From an uncultured Gemmatimonadota bacterium (GTDB taxonomy: Bacteria; Gemmatimonadota; Gemmatimonadetes; Gemmatimonadales; Gemmatimonadaceae), in assembly GCA_946887155.1 (NCBI GenBank), contig CAMPKM010000006.1:1-20154 (forward strand): a stretch of DNA of 20,154 bases. Direction: 5' to 3'. Below the pieces are notes generated by a model that made no database searches, was not told the origin of the DNA, and saw only the letters and a program-made list of their open reading frames with translations. Below are positions 1-7,253 of this stretch, piece by piece. The position numbers were made by a program, and so were the translations under genes. Within the stretch, counting starts at the first letter, position 1, and every line of letters begins with the position of its first letter.

Positions 1-149
1 CCCAGTTCGGTGGCGGGTGGTTCCTGACGCCCAACCTGCTCAGCAAGCTCGAATACGTGAACCAGCAGTACAACAACTTCCCGAGCACCGACATCCGGAA
101 CGGCGGCAAGTTCCGCGGCTGGATGTTCGAGGCAGTGGTCGCGTTCTAA
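1..149 (+). CDS. C-terminal end of a porin-like outer-membrane beta-barrel protein (partial)
   Basis: The reading frame is open from the left edge to a TAA at 147-149, giving 48 residues with no start inside the window. The peptide alternates aromatic and polar residues (GGGWFLTPN, KLEYVNQQYNN, RGWMFEAVVAF) and ends in Phe. A terminal aromatic residue after an alternating strand is the usual signature of the last strand of an outer-membrane barrel recognised by the BAM complex. The gene is followed by a stem-loop at 162-191 that probably ends its transcript. A phosphate-selective or general porin is the likeliest class, but too little is visible to name a substrate. The barrel call is moderate confidence; the exact family is unknown. 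Confidence 0.55.
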   Translation, partial: QFGGGWFLTPNLLSKLEYVNQQYNNFPSTDIRNGGKFRGWMFEAVVAF

Positions 150-161
150 CGATCCTGGGCA

Positions 162-191
162 GTCGATGCGGATCCCTCCGTCCGCATCGAC
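162..191. terminator. Stem-loop after the porin-like gene
   Basis: Arms 162-172 (GTCGATGCGGA) and 181-191 are exact reverse complements (11 bp) around an 8-nt loop, starting 13 nt after the stop codon at 147-149. There is no T-run after it, so it is a hairpin without the classical intrinsic-terminator tail. Its position makes transcript end or 3'-end protection the likeliest role. Confidence 0.5.
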
Positions 192-233
192 ACGGGTGGC
201 TGGCAGAACATCGCCAGTCACCCGCTTTCACTG

Positions 234-293
234 GAAACGGGGTCAGACGCCATTTCCTCTCCCTCTCCTCGAAATGGCGTCTGACCCCGTTTC
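234..293. repeat. Perfect 22-bp inverted repeat of the GGGGTCAGAC (REP-like) type
   Basis: Positions 234-255 and 272-293 are exact reverse complements (22 bp) around a 16-nt pyrimidine-rich loop. The arm contains GGGGTCAGACGCC. The same GGGGTCAGAC core forms the tandem array at 4920-5004, so the two are members of one repeat family. A pair of inverted palindromic units in an intergenic gap resembles REP or REPIN elements mobilised by REP-associated tyrosine transposases; no such transposase gene is in this window. The rest of the gap (294-421) shows nothing further apart from the putative leader of the oxidase gene. Confidence 0.75.
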
Positions 294-421
294 TGTCGGG
301 GTTCTCCCTACAGGGGCGCGCGGGCTCTCCCGATAAAAAATCCGTCTCACGCCCGACGGTTGGAGACCCCCCGGTTTGCGTCATTGAGATGAAGGAATTG
401 CCCACACTTACATCGCCAGCC

Positions 422-1471
422 ATGTCCTCGATGAAGAAGATCGATCGCCGCTCGTTCCTGCAGAAATCAGCCGTCGGTGCGGCCGCTGTTGGTGGGCTGG
501 CGGCCTGCAGCCGGGACGACTCGGTCGCCAATGCCCAGTCCACGTCGCACTCGGCGAGTCAGGCGCATGTCGCCGCAGCCGCGGCGCCAGTGTCGACCGC
601 GGCCAAGGCCGATGAAATGGACGCGATGCACGAAAAGGGGATCAAGGCGTTCCCGGCGAAGACCGAAGGCCTGGGATGCCAGAGAATGGCGCCGCGCATG
701 GACGCCGGCGTCAAGGTCTTCGAGCTGACGGCAACCGAGATGCGATGGGAAGTCGCGCCCGGACAGACGGTGCCCGCGATGGCGTACAACAGCCAGGTGC
801 CGGGCCCCGAGATCCGCGTCCGGGAAGGCGATCGCGTGCGCATCATCCTGCATAACCAGTTGACGGAGTCGACCGCCATTCACTTCCATGGCCTCGAGAT
901 CCCCGTCGACCAGGACGGCGTCCCCTTCATCACCCAGCCGCCCGTCAAGCCCGGCGCGTCGTACACCTACGAGTTCACGGTACCTAACGCGGGCTCCCAC
1001 ATGTACCACTCGCACCACAACGCGGCCAAGCAGGTCGGGCTCGGCTTGTTAGGCGCGTTCATCGTCGAACCGAGGAACCCGCGGCCGATCGAACAGGTGG
1101 ATCGCGACTTCACCATGATCCTCAACGACGGCATGCACGGCTACACCCTGAACGGAAAGGGATTTCCGGCCACGCAGCCGCTGGTCGCGAAACTGGGCGA
1201 GAAGATCCGCATCCGCTACATGAACGAAGGCATGATGATCCACCCCATGCACCTGCACGGGATGCACATGACCGTGATCGACAAGGATGGCTGGCCGCAG
1301 CCCGCCCCGTGGCGGTGCGACACCATCAACATCGCGCCCGGCGAACGCTGGGACGTGATCGTGAATTGCACCAACCCGGGTACCTGGGCCTTCCATTGCC
1401 ACATCCTGCCGCACGCGGAGTCGGACCATGGGATGTTCGGCATGGTCACCGTACTCGTCGTGGAGAAGTAA
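422..1471 (+). CDS. Tat-exported two-domain multicopper oxidase (laccase-like lipoprotein)
   Basis: This 349-residue protein should oxidise a substrate (metal ion or phenol) with reduction of O2, outside the cytoplasm. The N-terminus has a twin-arginine signal (DRRSFLQKS, R9-R10) followed by a lipobox-like LAAC with Cys29. Two cupredoxin domains follow. All four copper-ligand blocks are present: HFHG (H154, H156), HSHH (196-199), HPMHLHG (H274, H277, H279) and HCHILPH (325-331) with the likely axial Met at 338. The mononuclear site is therefore in domain 2, as in two-domain laccases. The frame is open upstream to position 17, but the Tat motif fixes the start near 422; ATG 431 is an alternative and neither has a clear Shine-Dalgarno. 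The stop lies one base before the next gene, so the oxidase and the sensor are almost certainly co-transcribed. A copper-tolerance role is possible but not shown. Confidence 0.88.
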   Translation: MSSMKKIDRRSFLQKSAVGAAAVGGLAACSRDDSVANAQSTSHSASQAHVAAAAAPVSTAAKADEMDAMHEKGIKAFPAKTEGLGCQRMAPRMDAGVKVFELTATEMRWEVAPGQTVPAMAYNSQVPGPEIRVREGDRVRIILHNQLTESTAIHFHGLEIPVDQDGVPFITQPPVKPGASYTYEFTVPNAGSHMYHSHHNAAKQVGLGLLGAFIVEPRNPRPIEQVDRDFTMILNDGMHGYTLNGKGFPATQPLVAKLGEKIRIRYMNEGMMIHPMHLHGMHMTVIDKDGWPQPAPWRCDTINIAPGERWDVIVNCTNPGTWAFHCHILPHAESDHGMFGMVTVLVVEK

Positions 1472-1472
1472 C

Positions 1473-2570
1473 ATGACTGCCGAAGCGCACCCATTCCTGC
1501 TCGGTCTCCCGTCGCGGCGCACGATCATCGGCCGCCTGCTCCGGCTGCCATTGGCAGCGAAGCTCGCGGGAGCGAACGCACTGATCGTTATCGGCGCACT
1601 GATGGCCACGTACGTGGACCATCGGATGCGTGGCGCAGATTACAGAATGGTCGCTGTGCTGGCCGTGGCTCTGCTGGCGGCGCTTGTCGTCAACGCCACG
1701 CTCGTCACGATCGCTCTCCGTCCAATCCGGGACCTGGAAGAGACGGCGGAGCGTTTCTGGAAAGGTGACCTGGCGGCCCGCGTTCCATGGTCGGCGGTTT
1801 CCGATCGCGGTATCGAAAAGCTGTCGGATGCGCTCAACCTGCTGCTGGCGTCGAACGAAGAGGAACGGTTGCGGGTGAGGGCGCTGACGGAAGGCGTGCT
1901 GCGGCACGAGAACCAGGAGCGCGTCGACGTCGCCCGCGTCCTGCAGGAATCGCACGCCCAGTCGTTGGCCGGCCTGACCTACTGCCTGTCGGCGGCCCTG
2001 GCCGAGTGCGACGAAAACGGCGAATGCCGCCGGCACATCGAGGCGGCCCGACAGATCGCGCAGCGGGGCATCGAGGACCTGCGTGAACTCTCGAGCCGCG
2101 TGCACCCGAGCCTTCTCGATGACTTCGGGTTGATCGCCGCTGTGCGACAGCTCGCACGTGCCGTGGAAAAGGAGTACGCCGGAGTCCATGTCCACGTCAG
2201 GCATGAAGACGTCGAGTCGATGCGGCACGTGACTCCGCCCGACAAGGCGCTGCTGTATCGTGCGACCGAGGAGGCCGTGCGCAGCGCGAGCATCCATGGC
2301 GCAACCCGCATCGGCATTACGATCCGGGCCGCGGATGCCGAAGTGAACGTCGAGGTCAACGACAATGGGGCGGCCGCTGAACCGGACAAGTCGCCTGCGG
2401 TGACTACCCGTCTCTGGCTGGTCCGCGAACGGCTTGCCTTCATGGGCGGGAGCTGTGAGGTGCGCAGTGACCCCTCGGGGGGTGCACGGGTCTCGATTCG
2501 GCTACCCGTCGCGCCGGCTGCTATTATAGATGTGAACGACGCCCTCACTCCTGAAACGCACGCTGCCTGA
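1473..2570 (+). CDS. NarX/DegS-class sensor protein with degenerate kinase motifs (probable pseudokinase)
   Basis: The 365-residue protein has two membrane segments (about 31-48 and 59-82) joined by a very short periplasmic loop, a HAMP-like linker from Arg83, a HisKA_3-like dimerisation helix and an HATPase_c-like domain. The framework is typical (VARxLxxSxAQSL at 153-164, later RVHPSLLDDFGL), yet key positions are changed. The phospho-accepting His is Gln158 and the next Asp is Glu159. The N-box Asn is Ser271 (EAVRS). The G1 motif reads DNGAA at 297-301, losing its second Gly. The G2 glycines before VRER are absent. ATP binding and autophosphorylation are therefore doubtful. His161, three residues on, is a conceivable substitute. 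The gene starts one base after the oxidase and its TGA overlaps the ATG of the response regulator by one base. Confidence 0.8.
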   Translation: MTAEAHPFLLGLPSRRTIIGRLLRLPLAAKLAGANALIVIGALMATYVDHRMRGADYRMVAVLAVALLAALVVNATLVTIALRPIRDLEETAERFWKGDLAARVPWSAVSDRGIEKLSDALNLLLASNEEERLRVRALTEGVLRHENQERVDVARVLQESHAQSLAGLTYCLSAALAECDENGECRRHIEAARQIAQRGIEDLRELSSRVHPSLLDDFGLIAAVRQLARAVEKEYAGVHVHVRHEDVESMRHVTPPDKALLYRATEEAVRSASIHGATRIGITIRAADAEVNVEVNDNGAAAEPDKSPAVTTRLWLVRERLAFMGGSCEVRSDPSGGARVSIRLPVAPAAIIDVNDALTPETHAA

Positions 2571-3241
2571 TGCCTGGAGACCAGATCCGCATTGTGCTCG
2601 CCGACGACCACGCGGTCGTCCGCGCGGGGCTGCGCGCAGTACTCGGCACCGCCAAGGACCTGGTCGTCGTCGGCGAAGCCAGTAATGGACGTGAGGCGGT
2701 CGACCTCGTCGAACGATTGAATCCCGACGTGCTGATCACCGACCTGTCCATGCCGGACATGGATGGTACCGCGGCGACGAAGGCCATCGTGGCCCGGCAA
2801 CTTCCGACGAAGATCCTGGTCCTGACGATGCACGTCGAGGAGGAATACCTCGTGCCGCTGCTCGAAGCCGGAGCCAGCGGGTACCTGGTGAAAAGCGCGG
2901 CCGACAAGGAACTCGTCAGCGCTGTTCGCGCGGTGGCGTACGGTGATAACTACGTGAGCCCGAGTGCCTCGGGAGTGCTGATCAAGGGGCTTCGCCGGAA
3001 GGATCCCGTTCACGAGGAGCGCGAGCGCTACGAGTCGTTGACGCAGCGCGAACGCGATGTACTCCGGTTCGTGGCGCAGGGGTATTCGGCACCGGAGATC
3101 GGGGAGCGCCTGTTCATCAGTCCCAAGACCGTCGACACCTACAAGCAACGCATCCAGGAGAAGCTTGGCCTCGGCCATCGTGCCGAATACGTGCAGTTTG
3201 CCCTCAAGCTTGGACTCCTGACAGAAGAAGGACAGACCTGA
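2570..3241 (+). CDS. NarL/FixJ-family response regulator
   Basis: This 223-residue transcription regulator has an N-terminal receiver domain and a C-terminal LuxR-type helix-turn-helix. The receiver is intact: acidic pocket ADDH (D12, D13), phospho-acceptor Asp58 in ITDLSMPDMDG, Thr in the VLTMH strand and Lys in GYLVKS. The DNA-binding domain (LTQRERDVL, then a recognition helix around ISPKTVDTYKQRI) is standard. Its start codon shares one base with the stop of the degenerate sensor, and an intact soluble histidine kinase follows 27 bp later. The regulator itself looks fully functional, so its phosphate probably comes from the downstream kinase or another donor. The oxidase gene upstream is a plausible target, by gene order only. 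Confidence 0.92.
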   Translation: MPGDQIRIVLADDHAVVRAGLRAVLGTAKDLVVVGEASNGREAVDLVERLNPDVLITDLSMPDMDGTAATKAIVARQLPTKILVLTMHVEEEYLVPLLEAGASGYLVKSAADKELVSAVRAVAYGDNYVSPSASGVLIKGLRRKDPVHEERERYESLTQRERDVLRFVAQGYSAPEIGERLFISPKTVDTYKQRIQEKLGLGHRAEYVQFALKLGLLTEEGQT

Positions 3242-3268
3242 CCTTGAGTCGCTGGTTATCGTTCGGTC

Positions 3269-4918
3269 GTGCCTGACCAGCGAAATCCTGCCGACGACCA
3301 ATCCGCGCTGATCGCCGCGCTGCGTGCTTCCGAGGCGAAGTTCTCGGGCATTCTCGACATCGCCGCAGACGCGATCATAACGATCGGCGAAGACCAGCGG
3401 ATTCTGCATTACAATCGCGGCGCGGAGGAGATCTTCGGTTGGCGGGCGGCCGAGGTCCTGGGTCAGCCCCTCGACGCCCTGTTGCCGGCGCGGATCCGGA
3501 AGGTCCACCGGTCGCACGTCGACGCGTTCGGTGCCGGCAAGGATGCAGCACGGCGAATGGGGCATCGCCGCGAAGTCAGCGGGTTGCGACGCGACGGCAC
3601 GGAGTTCCCGGCCGAAGCATCGATCTCCAAGCTCGATCTCGCCGATGGGTCACGTGTGTACACGGTGGTCTTGCGCGACATCACCGAGCGGAAACAGGCC
3701 GAGGAAACGGAGCGATTTCTGGCCGAAGCAGGGGAAAAGCTGTCCGCCTCGCTCGAGGCGGAGGCGGTACAGCGCGCGATCTGCGACGTCGCCGTTCCCG
3801 TCCTTGCTGACGCCTGCATCGTCGACGTGGTGGACAACGCGAGCGGATCGATCCGGCGAGTGACGGCGGCGGACACACAAGAAGCTGCCGGCATCCTGCA
3901 GGAACTGGCGCGGCAGTTTCCCCTCAGCTGGGATTCTCCGTCGCCGGTCGTTGACGTGCTGCGGCGCGGGAGGGAAGAACGGTTCGACGAGATCACCGAG
4001 GAGTGGATCGAGGCCCGTGAGGAACGGCCGGAAGCGGTGGCGCTCTGGCTGAAGCTGGCACCACGCGCCCTGACCATCATTCCGCTGGTGATCGGGGAAC
4101 GCACGTCAGGCGCGATCACGCTGGTCCGGCTGACGGAACGCAACAGCGTGGTGGACCAAGCCGTCGCCAGCACGAAGTTCGCGACTCGTGCCGCGTTGGC
4201 CCTCGAGAACGCGCGGTTGTACTCGGCGGCGCGCCGGGCAACGATGGCGCGGGACGAAGTCCTGGCGGTGGTGTCGCACGACCTGCGCAATCCGCTGACA
4301 TCGATCATGATCTGCGCCCGGACGCTCCTCGAGGATGTGCGCGCGGAGACCGAGGACGCCGAGATGCTGACGGCCATCGCCGACGCCGCCGACTGGATGA
4401 ACCGGCTCATTCACGACCTGCTCGACGCATCGGCAATCGAGACGGGTCGGCTGTCGATCGCCCGGAAGACGGAGTCGTTAGGCACGATGATCCAGGCAGC
4501 CGTGACGATGATCACGGGCGCCGCCGCGACTCGGCAACTCGTCGTGTCGGTGGACGTGCCTCCGGCGCTGCCGCCGGTGCAGGCCGATGCGGTGCGCATT
4601 GGCCAGGTCATCGGCAACCTGCTCGCGAACGCGTTGAAGTTTACGGAACCCGCCGGTCGCATCCTGGTCCGTGCGCGCCTTGCCGCGCCGTTCGTGGAGG
4701 TCTCGGTGAGCGACACCGGTTCCGGTATTGCCGCCGAGGAGTTGCCGCGGGTGTTCGACCGCTTCTGGCAGTCGAATCGCACGTCGGGGCGGGGGACGGG
4801 TCTGGGTCTGGCGATTGCCCGCGGTATCGTGGAAGCGCACGGCGGATCGATCTGGCTCGATAGCGTGGTCGGGAAGGGCACGACCGTCACCTTCACCCTC
4901 CCGATCAGCGCCACCTGA
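3269..4918 (+). CDS. Soluble PAS-GAF sensor histidine kinase (HisKA type)
   Basis: The 549-residue protein has no membrane segment, so it should sense a cytoplasmic signal. In order it shows a PAS domain (about 12-130, ending in the typical [11 protein letters not shown]), a GAF-like domain (about 145-315), a HisKA domain with the phospho-acceptor His337 in [12 protein letters not shown], and a complete HATPase_c domain (N-box [10 protein letters not shown]1 DTGSGI, F-box RVFDRFWQ, G2 [12 protein letters not shown]). It starts with GTG at 3269, 27 bp after the response-regulator gene. It has no receiver of its own, which fits phosphotransfer to the regulator at 2570. Residues diagnostic of a haem or flavin in the PAS domain cannot be judged from motifs alone. 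The three signalling genes form one unit with two kinase-like proteins for one regulator. Confidence 0.9.
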   Translation: MPDQRNPADDQSALIAALRASEAKFSGILDIAADAIITIGEDQRILHYNRGAEEIFGWRAAEVLGQPLDALLPARIRKVHRSHVDAFGAGKDAARRMGHRREVSGLRRDGTEFPAEASISKLDLADGSRVYTVVLRDITERKQAEETERFLAEAGEKLSASLEAEAVQRAICDVAVPVLADACIVDVVDNASGSIRRVTAADTQEAAGILQELARQFPLSWDSPSPVVDVLRRGREERFDEITEEWIEAREERPEAVALWLKLAPRALTIIPLVIGERTSGAITLVRLTERNSVVDQAVASTKFATRAALALENARLYSAARRATMARDEVLAVVSHDLRNPLTSIMICARTLLEDVRAETEDAEMLTAIADAADWMNRLIHDLLDASAIETGRLSIARKTESLGTMIQAAVTMITGAAATRQLVVSVDVPPALPPVQADAVRIGQVIGNLLANALKFTEPAGRILVRARLAAPFVEVSVSDTGSGIAAEELPRVFDRFWQSNRTSGRGTGLGLAIARGIVEAHGGSIWLDSVVGKGTTVTFTLPISAT

Positions 4919-4919
4919 C

Positions 4920-5004
4920 GGGGTCAGACCCGGGGTCAGACCCGGGGTCAGACACGGGGTCAGACACGGGGTCAGACACGGGGTCAGACACGGGGTCTGA
5001 CCCC
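4920..5004. repeat. Seven-unit tandem array of a 12-bp palindromic GGGGTCAGAC repeat
   Basis: Units begin at 4920, 4932, 4944, 4956, 4968, 4980 and 4992. The first two read GGGGTCAGACCC, the next four GGGGTCAGACAC, and the last is inverted (GGGGTCTGACCCC). The core is a 13-bp odd palindrome, and the final unit can pair with any earlier one, so several alternative hairpins are possible. The array begins two bases after the kinase stop codon and ends 66 bp before the next start, where it could act as a terminator or boundary. The same core makes the inverted repeat at 234-293. Confidence 0.9.
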
Positions 5005-5044
5005 GAACTCGGGTGACGGGCAGGTGACGCTGGCGGGATAGCGT

Positions 5045-5070
5045 GGAGGTCTTTTCAGACCGGCGACCTC
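5045..5070 (+). promoter_or_regulatory. Two mutually exclusive small hairpins just before the GTG of the AraC-type regulator
   Basis: GAGGTC at 5046-5051 can pair with GACCTC at 5065-5070, immediately before the start codon. Alternatively GGTCT (5048-5052) can pair with AGACC (5057-5061). The only Shine-Dalgarno-like GGAGG (5045-5049) is about 21 nt before the GTG and falls inside both structures. This could tune translation of the regulator or be coincidental. Confidence 0.3.
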
Positions 5071-5976
5071 GTGCTCGATCCGTCCGTACCCCGATCCGGA
5101 AGCGTCCTGGCGCTGGCCGGCGACCCCCCGTCAGCGGCGCGCCTGCAAGCCGCATTCGGTGCAACCCTCTGCACCTTCGAGTCGCACGCCTCACTGCTCG
5201 AGGCCAGTCGGCGCCCTGGCATCGAGCTGGTCATCGTTCCCTGGCGGGACCGCGACGGCAGTTCGCTGGCCGCCACGGTGTCGGCCATTCGCGCCAGCCG
5301 GCAGAGTGCGCCGGTCAGCATCTACGCCGACAGGAGCGCGGAATGCCTGCACGCCCTGGTCTCGCTTGCCCGCGCCGGCGCGAGTGGTGTCATCGTCCGT
5401 GATGTCGATGATACCGTCATCCGCTTGCGCCGGCTGCTCGAGCGCGGGTGCCTGACGAGTGCGATCGACGCCGTCGCGATGGCCGTTCAGCGTGTCGTCC
5501 CGGAACGTCACCGGCCGCTGCTGGTCCTCTGCCTCGAACACATGGTCGATCCGCCAACGGCCGTGGAATTCGCGCGACGACTGCGGGTCAGCCGGCGCAC
5601 ACTCTCCACCTGGGCGCGCAAGGCGGGCGCAAAGGGGGTCCGGTCGCTCACGTCGAAATGTCGCGTGCTCGTGGCGGTCGAGGTGCTTCGTCGATCCAGC
5701 CGGAGCCTCGAGCAGGTCGCGCACGAACTGCAGTTCGCCTCGTCGGCTCACCTCCACAACACAATCCGGCGGTACACCGGGCTCGCACCACGAAGAGCCG
5801 CCGAGCGGGATGTGATCGACTGGTGTCAGGTGCTGTTCGTGTGTGAACGCGCACCACGACTGGTGCTTCGCCTCCCGCGGAAATCCGTCGTCCCGCGGGG
5901 GAATGGCTCGATCATCCTGACGACACAACCTTCATCCCGAGTGACAGGGCAAGTCCCTGAGGAGCTGATGCAATGA
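5071..5976 (+). CDS. AraC-type regulator with a receiver-like N-terminal domain lacking its Asp
   Basis: The 301-residue protein has an N-terminal alpha/beta region resembling a response-regulator receiver (VLALAGDP near 12-19; ASGVIVRDVDD near 110-120, where a receiver has GYLVK). At the phospho-acceptor strand (ELVIVPWRDRDG) the expected Asp is Pro57, so it is probably not phosphorylated. From about 165 to 250 it has an AraC-like double helix-turn-helix: FARRLRVSRRTLSTW, then SLEQVAHELQFASSAHLHNTIRRYTGLAPRR, quoted here as two consecutive motifs joined at FASS. A tail of about 60 residues of unknown role follows. The start is GTG 5071. The stop overlaps the next gene by 4 bp (ATGA), so it is probably co-transcribed with, and perhaps controls, the three exported proteins downstream. 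Confidence 0.72.
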   Translation: MLDPSVPRSGSVLALAGDPPSAARLQAAFGATLCTFESHASLLEASRRPGIELVIVPWRDRDGSSLAATVSAIRASRQSAPVSIYADRSAECLHALVSLARAGASGVIVRDVDDTVIRLRRLLERGCLTSAIDAVAMAVQRVVPERHRPLLVLCLEHMVDPPTAVEFARRLRVSRRTLSTWARKAGAKGVRSLTSKCRVLVAVEVLRRSSRSLEQVAHELQFASSAHLHNTIRRYTGLAPRRAAERDVIDWCQVLFVCERAPRLVLRLPRKSVVPRGNGSIILTTQPSSRVTGQVPEELMQ

Positions 5977-7232
5977 ACCCAGCACGGAACATCATTGTCG
6001 CAACGGCACTGTTGGCGTGGCCGATGGTGTGTGCCGCGTCGCAGGAGGTCAGCGGCTGTAAAGTGGAGGCGGAGCCCTCCAGACGCATCGAGCTGCCGGA
6101 TAGCCGGGTTGTTTCGACGGACGTGAAGTCCGTGGCTCAATCGAACGGTGTGGTTATGGCCGTTGGCAGTCTCGCATATGTCTTCCCGGCGGGTGCCCTG
6201 ACCCGCGCCGAAGACCTGATGCGCGACTCGATCATGGGTTTCACGATCGACACGACGGGCGTTGTATCCATTGTTCCCAATCCCCCGGGTGTCAGACGCG
6301 CCTTCTTTCCGCGAATCGCTGCAGCACAGGAAGGATCCTTCCACGTCATTTACGTCACGACTGAAGAGGCCAAAGACGGGCTGGCCCCGGTTTCGGATAC
6401 AGCATCTCTATGGTACGCACGCTTTCAGCGGGGGCGTTGGTCGCGTTCCGAGCGCCTGATCGCGGCGCGCGGCGCTCACCTGGATGACGAGTCGACGTCG
6501 GCGCTTGTGCAACGCGATGGCCAACTGTCTTTCCTGTTTCCTCTCGCAACCACGGAGGCGAAAGGATTGGTGCTGCTTCGCCGACTCGCGGGTGCATGGC
6601 GATTTGACACCCTCCGGACGACGGAGCAACCCACGTCGGTAGCCGCTGCGTATGCGGTTGATGGGACGCTGGTCGTGGCATTCACCATGTCTGGTCGCGC
6701 GCTGGATCCCTCGTTCACCGAACTGCTCTTCGCGACTCGCTTCGATTCGACGTGGTCCGTCCCGGCCCGAATAGCTGGCGACGGCCGCCGTCCCGTCACC
6801 ATTCCCCGACTGCTTCGGGTAGGCGGTACCGTTGCAGCGTCATGGATCGCGTGGACCTGCTGTGACGCCGCTACCAGCCAGCTCCAATGGTTGCAGCCTT
6901 ACAGCGGTAACACGGCGGGAACGGTCTCGTCAGGCGATCGCGCTTACCCGTACGAAGCGCTGGTCCTCGACGATCGATACCCGCTCTGGCTGATCCGCGG
7001 CCCGCAGTACGGGACGACGGTGTCACCAGTGATCGGCTCGGGCACGATTGCCGAGGCGTTAGGCCCGCTCTCCGTGCCGTTCGAGAATCCGAAGGCGTCC
7101 GCGGTTCTCCTGGAGGACAGTCGCGTGCTGGTCCTGACGATGAAGCAGGGCAGGGCCCCTGATGAACCGATGGTCGCGTCCTACGCGACCGTCCTGCAGT
7201 TCCGCTGTCCTGAATCGGCGCAGCGGGAGTAG
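5973..7232 (+). CDS. Secreted protein of unknown function, probable beta-propeller
   Basis: I do not recognise a named family. The 419-residue protein starts with a signal peptide (MNPARNIIVATALLAW, likely cleaved near AAS-QE at about 23-25), so it is exported. The body is rich in short beta-type segments and repeats a pattern in which a Tyr/Phe-Ala-x-x-Phe strand is followed by a basic-Trp-Ser turn: LWYARFQRGRWSRSERL and LLFATRFDSTWSVPARI. Such repeats are typical of BNR/sialidase-like or WD40-like propellers, but no Asp-box (SxDxGxxW) is complete. A CC pair lies in WIAWTCCDAA and a late Cys in FRCPES. Its ATG overlaps the stop of the regulator (ATGA), and the lipoprotein gene follows 21 bp later with a strong ribosome-binding site. 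Confidence 0.65.
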   Translation: MNPARNIIVATALLAWPMVCAASQEVSGCKVEAEPSRRIELPDSRVVSTDVKSVAQSNGVVMAVGSLAYVFPAGALTRAEDLMRDSIMGFTIDTTGVVSIVPNPPGVRRAFFPRIAAAQEGSFHVIYVTTEEAKDGLAPVSDTASLWYARFQRGRWSRSERLIAARGAHLDDESTSALVQRDGQLSFLFPLATTEAKGLVLLRRLAGAWRFDTLRTTEQPTSVAAAYAVDGTLVVAFTMSGRALDPSFTELLFATRFDSTWSVPARIAGDGRRPVTIPRLLRVGGTVAASWIAWTCCDAATSQLQWLQPYSGNTAGTVSSGDRAYPYEALVLDDRYPLWLIRGPQYGTTVSPVIGSGTIAEALGPLSVPFENPKASAVLLEDSRVLVLTMKQGRAPDEPMVASYATVLQFRCPESAQRE

Positions 7233-7244
7233 TCCAACCTTTCT

Positions 7245-7252
7245 GGAGGAGG
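7245..7252 (+). promoter_or_regulatory. Strong ribosome-binding site (GGAGGAGG) for the lipoprotein gene
   Basis: GGAGGAGG ends one base before the ATG at 7254; the GGAGG at 7245-7249 has 4 nt of spacing. It is the strongest Shine-Dalgarno in this operon, suggesting that the lipoprotein is made in larger amounts than its neighbours. Confidence 0.7.
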
Positions 7253-7253
7253 A

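Noticed and set aside
17..421. N-terminal extension of the multicopper oxidase frame back to 17
   Set aside because: The extra residues run through the porin end, the hairpin and the inverted repeat, and the Tat signal motif fixes the real start near 422.
1979..3565. A 528-codon open frame on the minus strand across the sensor, regulator and kinase genes
   Set aside because: Its product is a low-complexity Arg/Ser/His-rich shadow, while the plus-strand genes show clear domains.
4920..5004. CRISPR array
   Set aside because: The units abut directly (12 bp each) with no spacers and no cas genes nearby.
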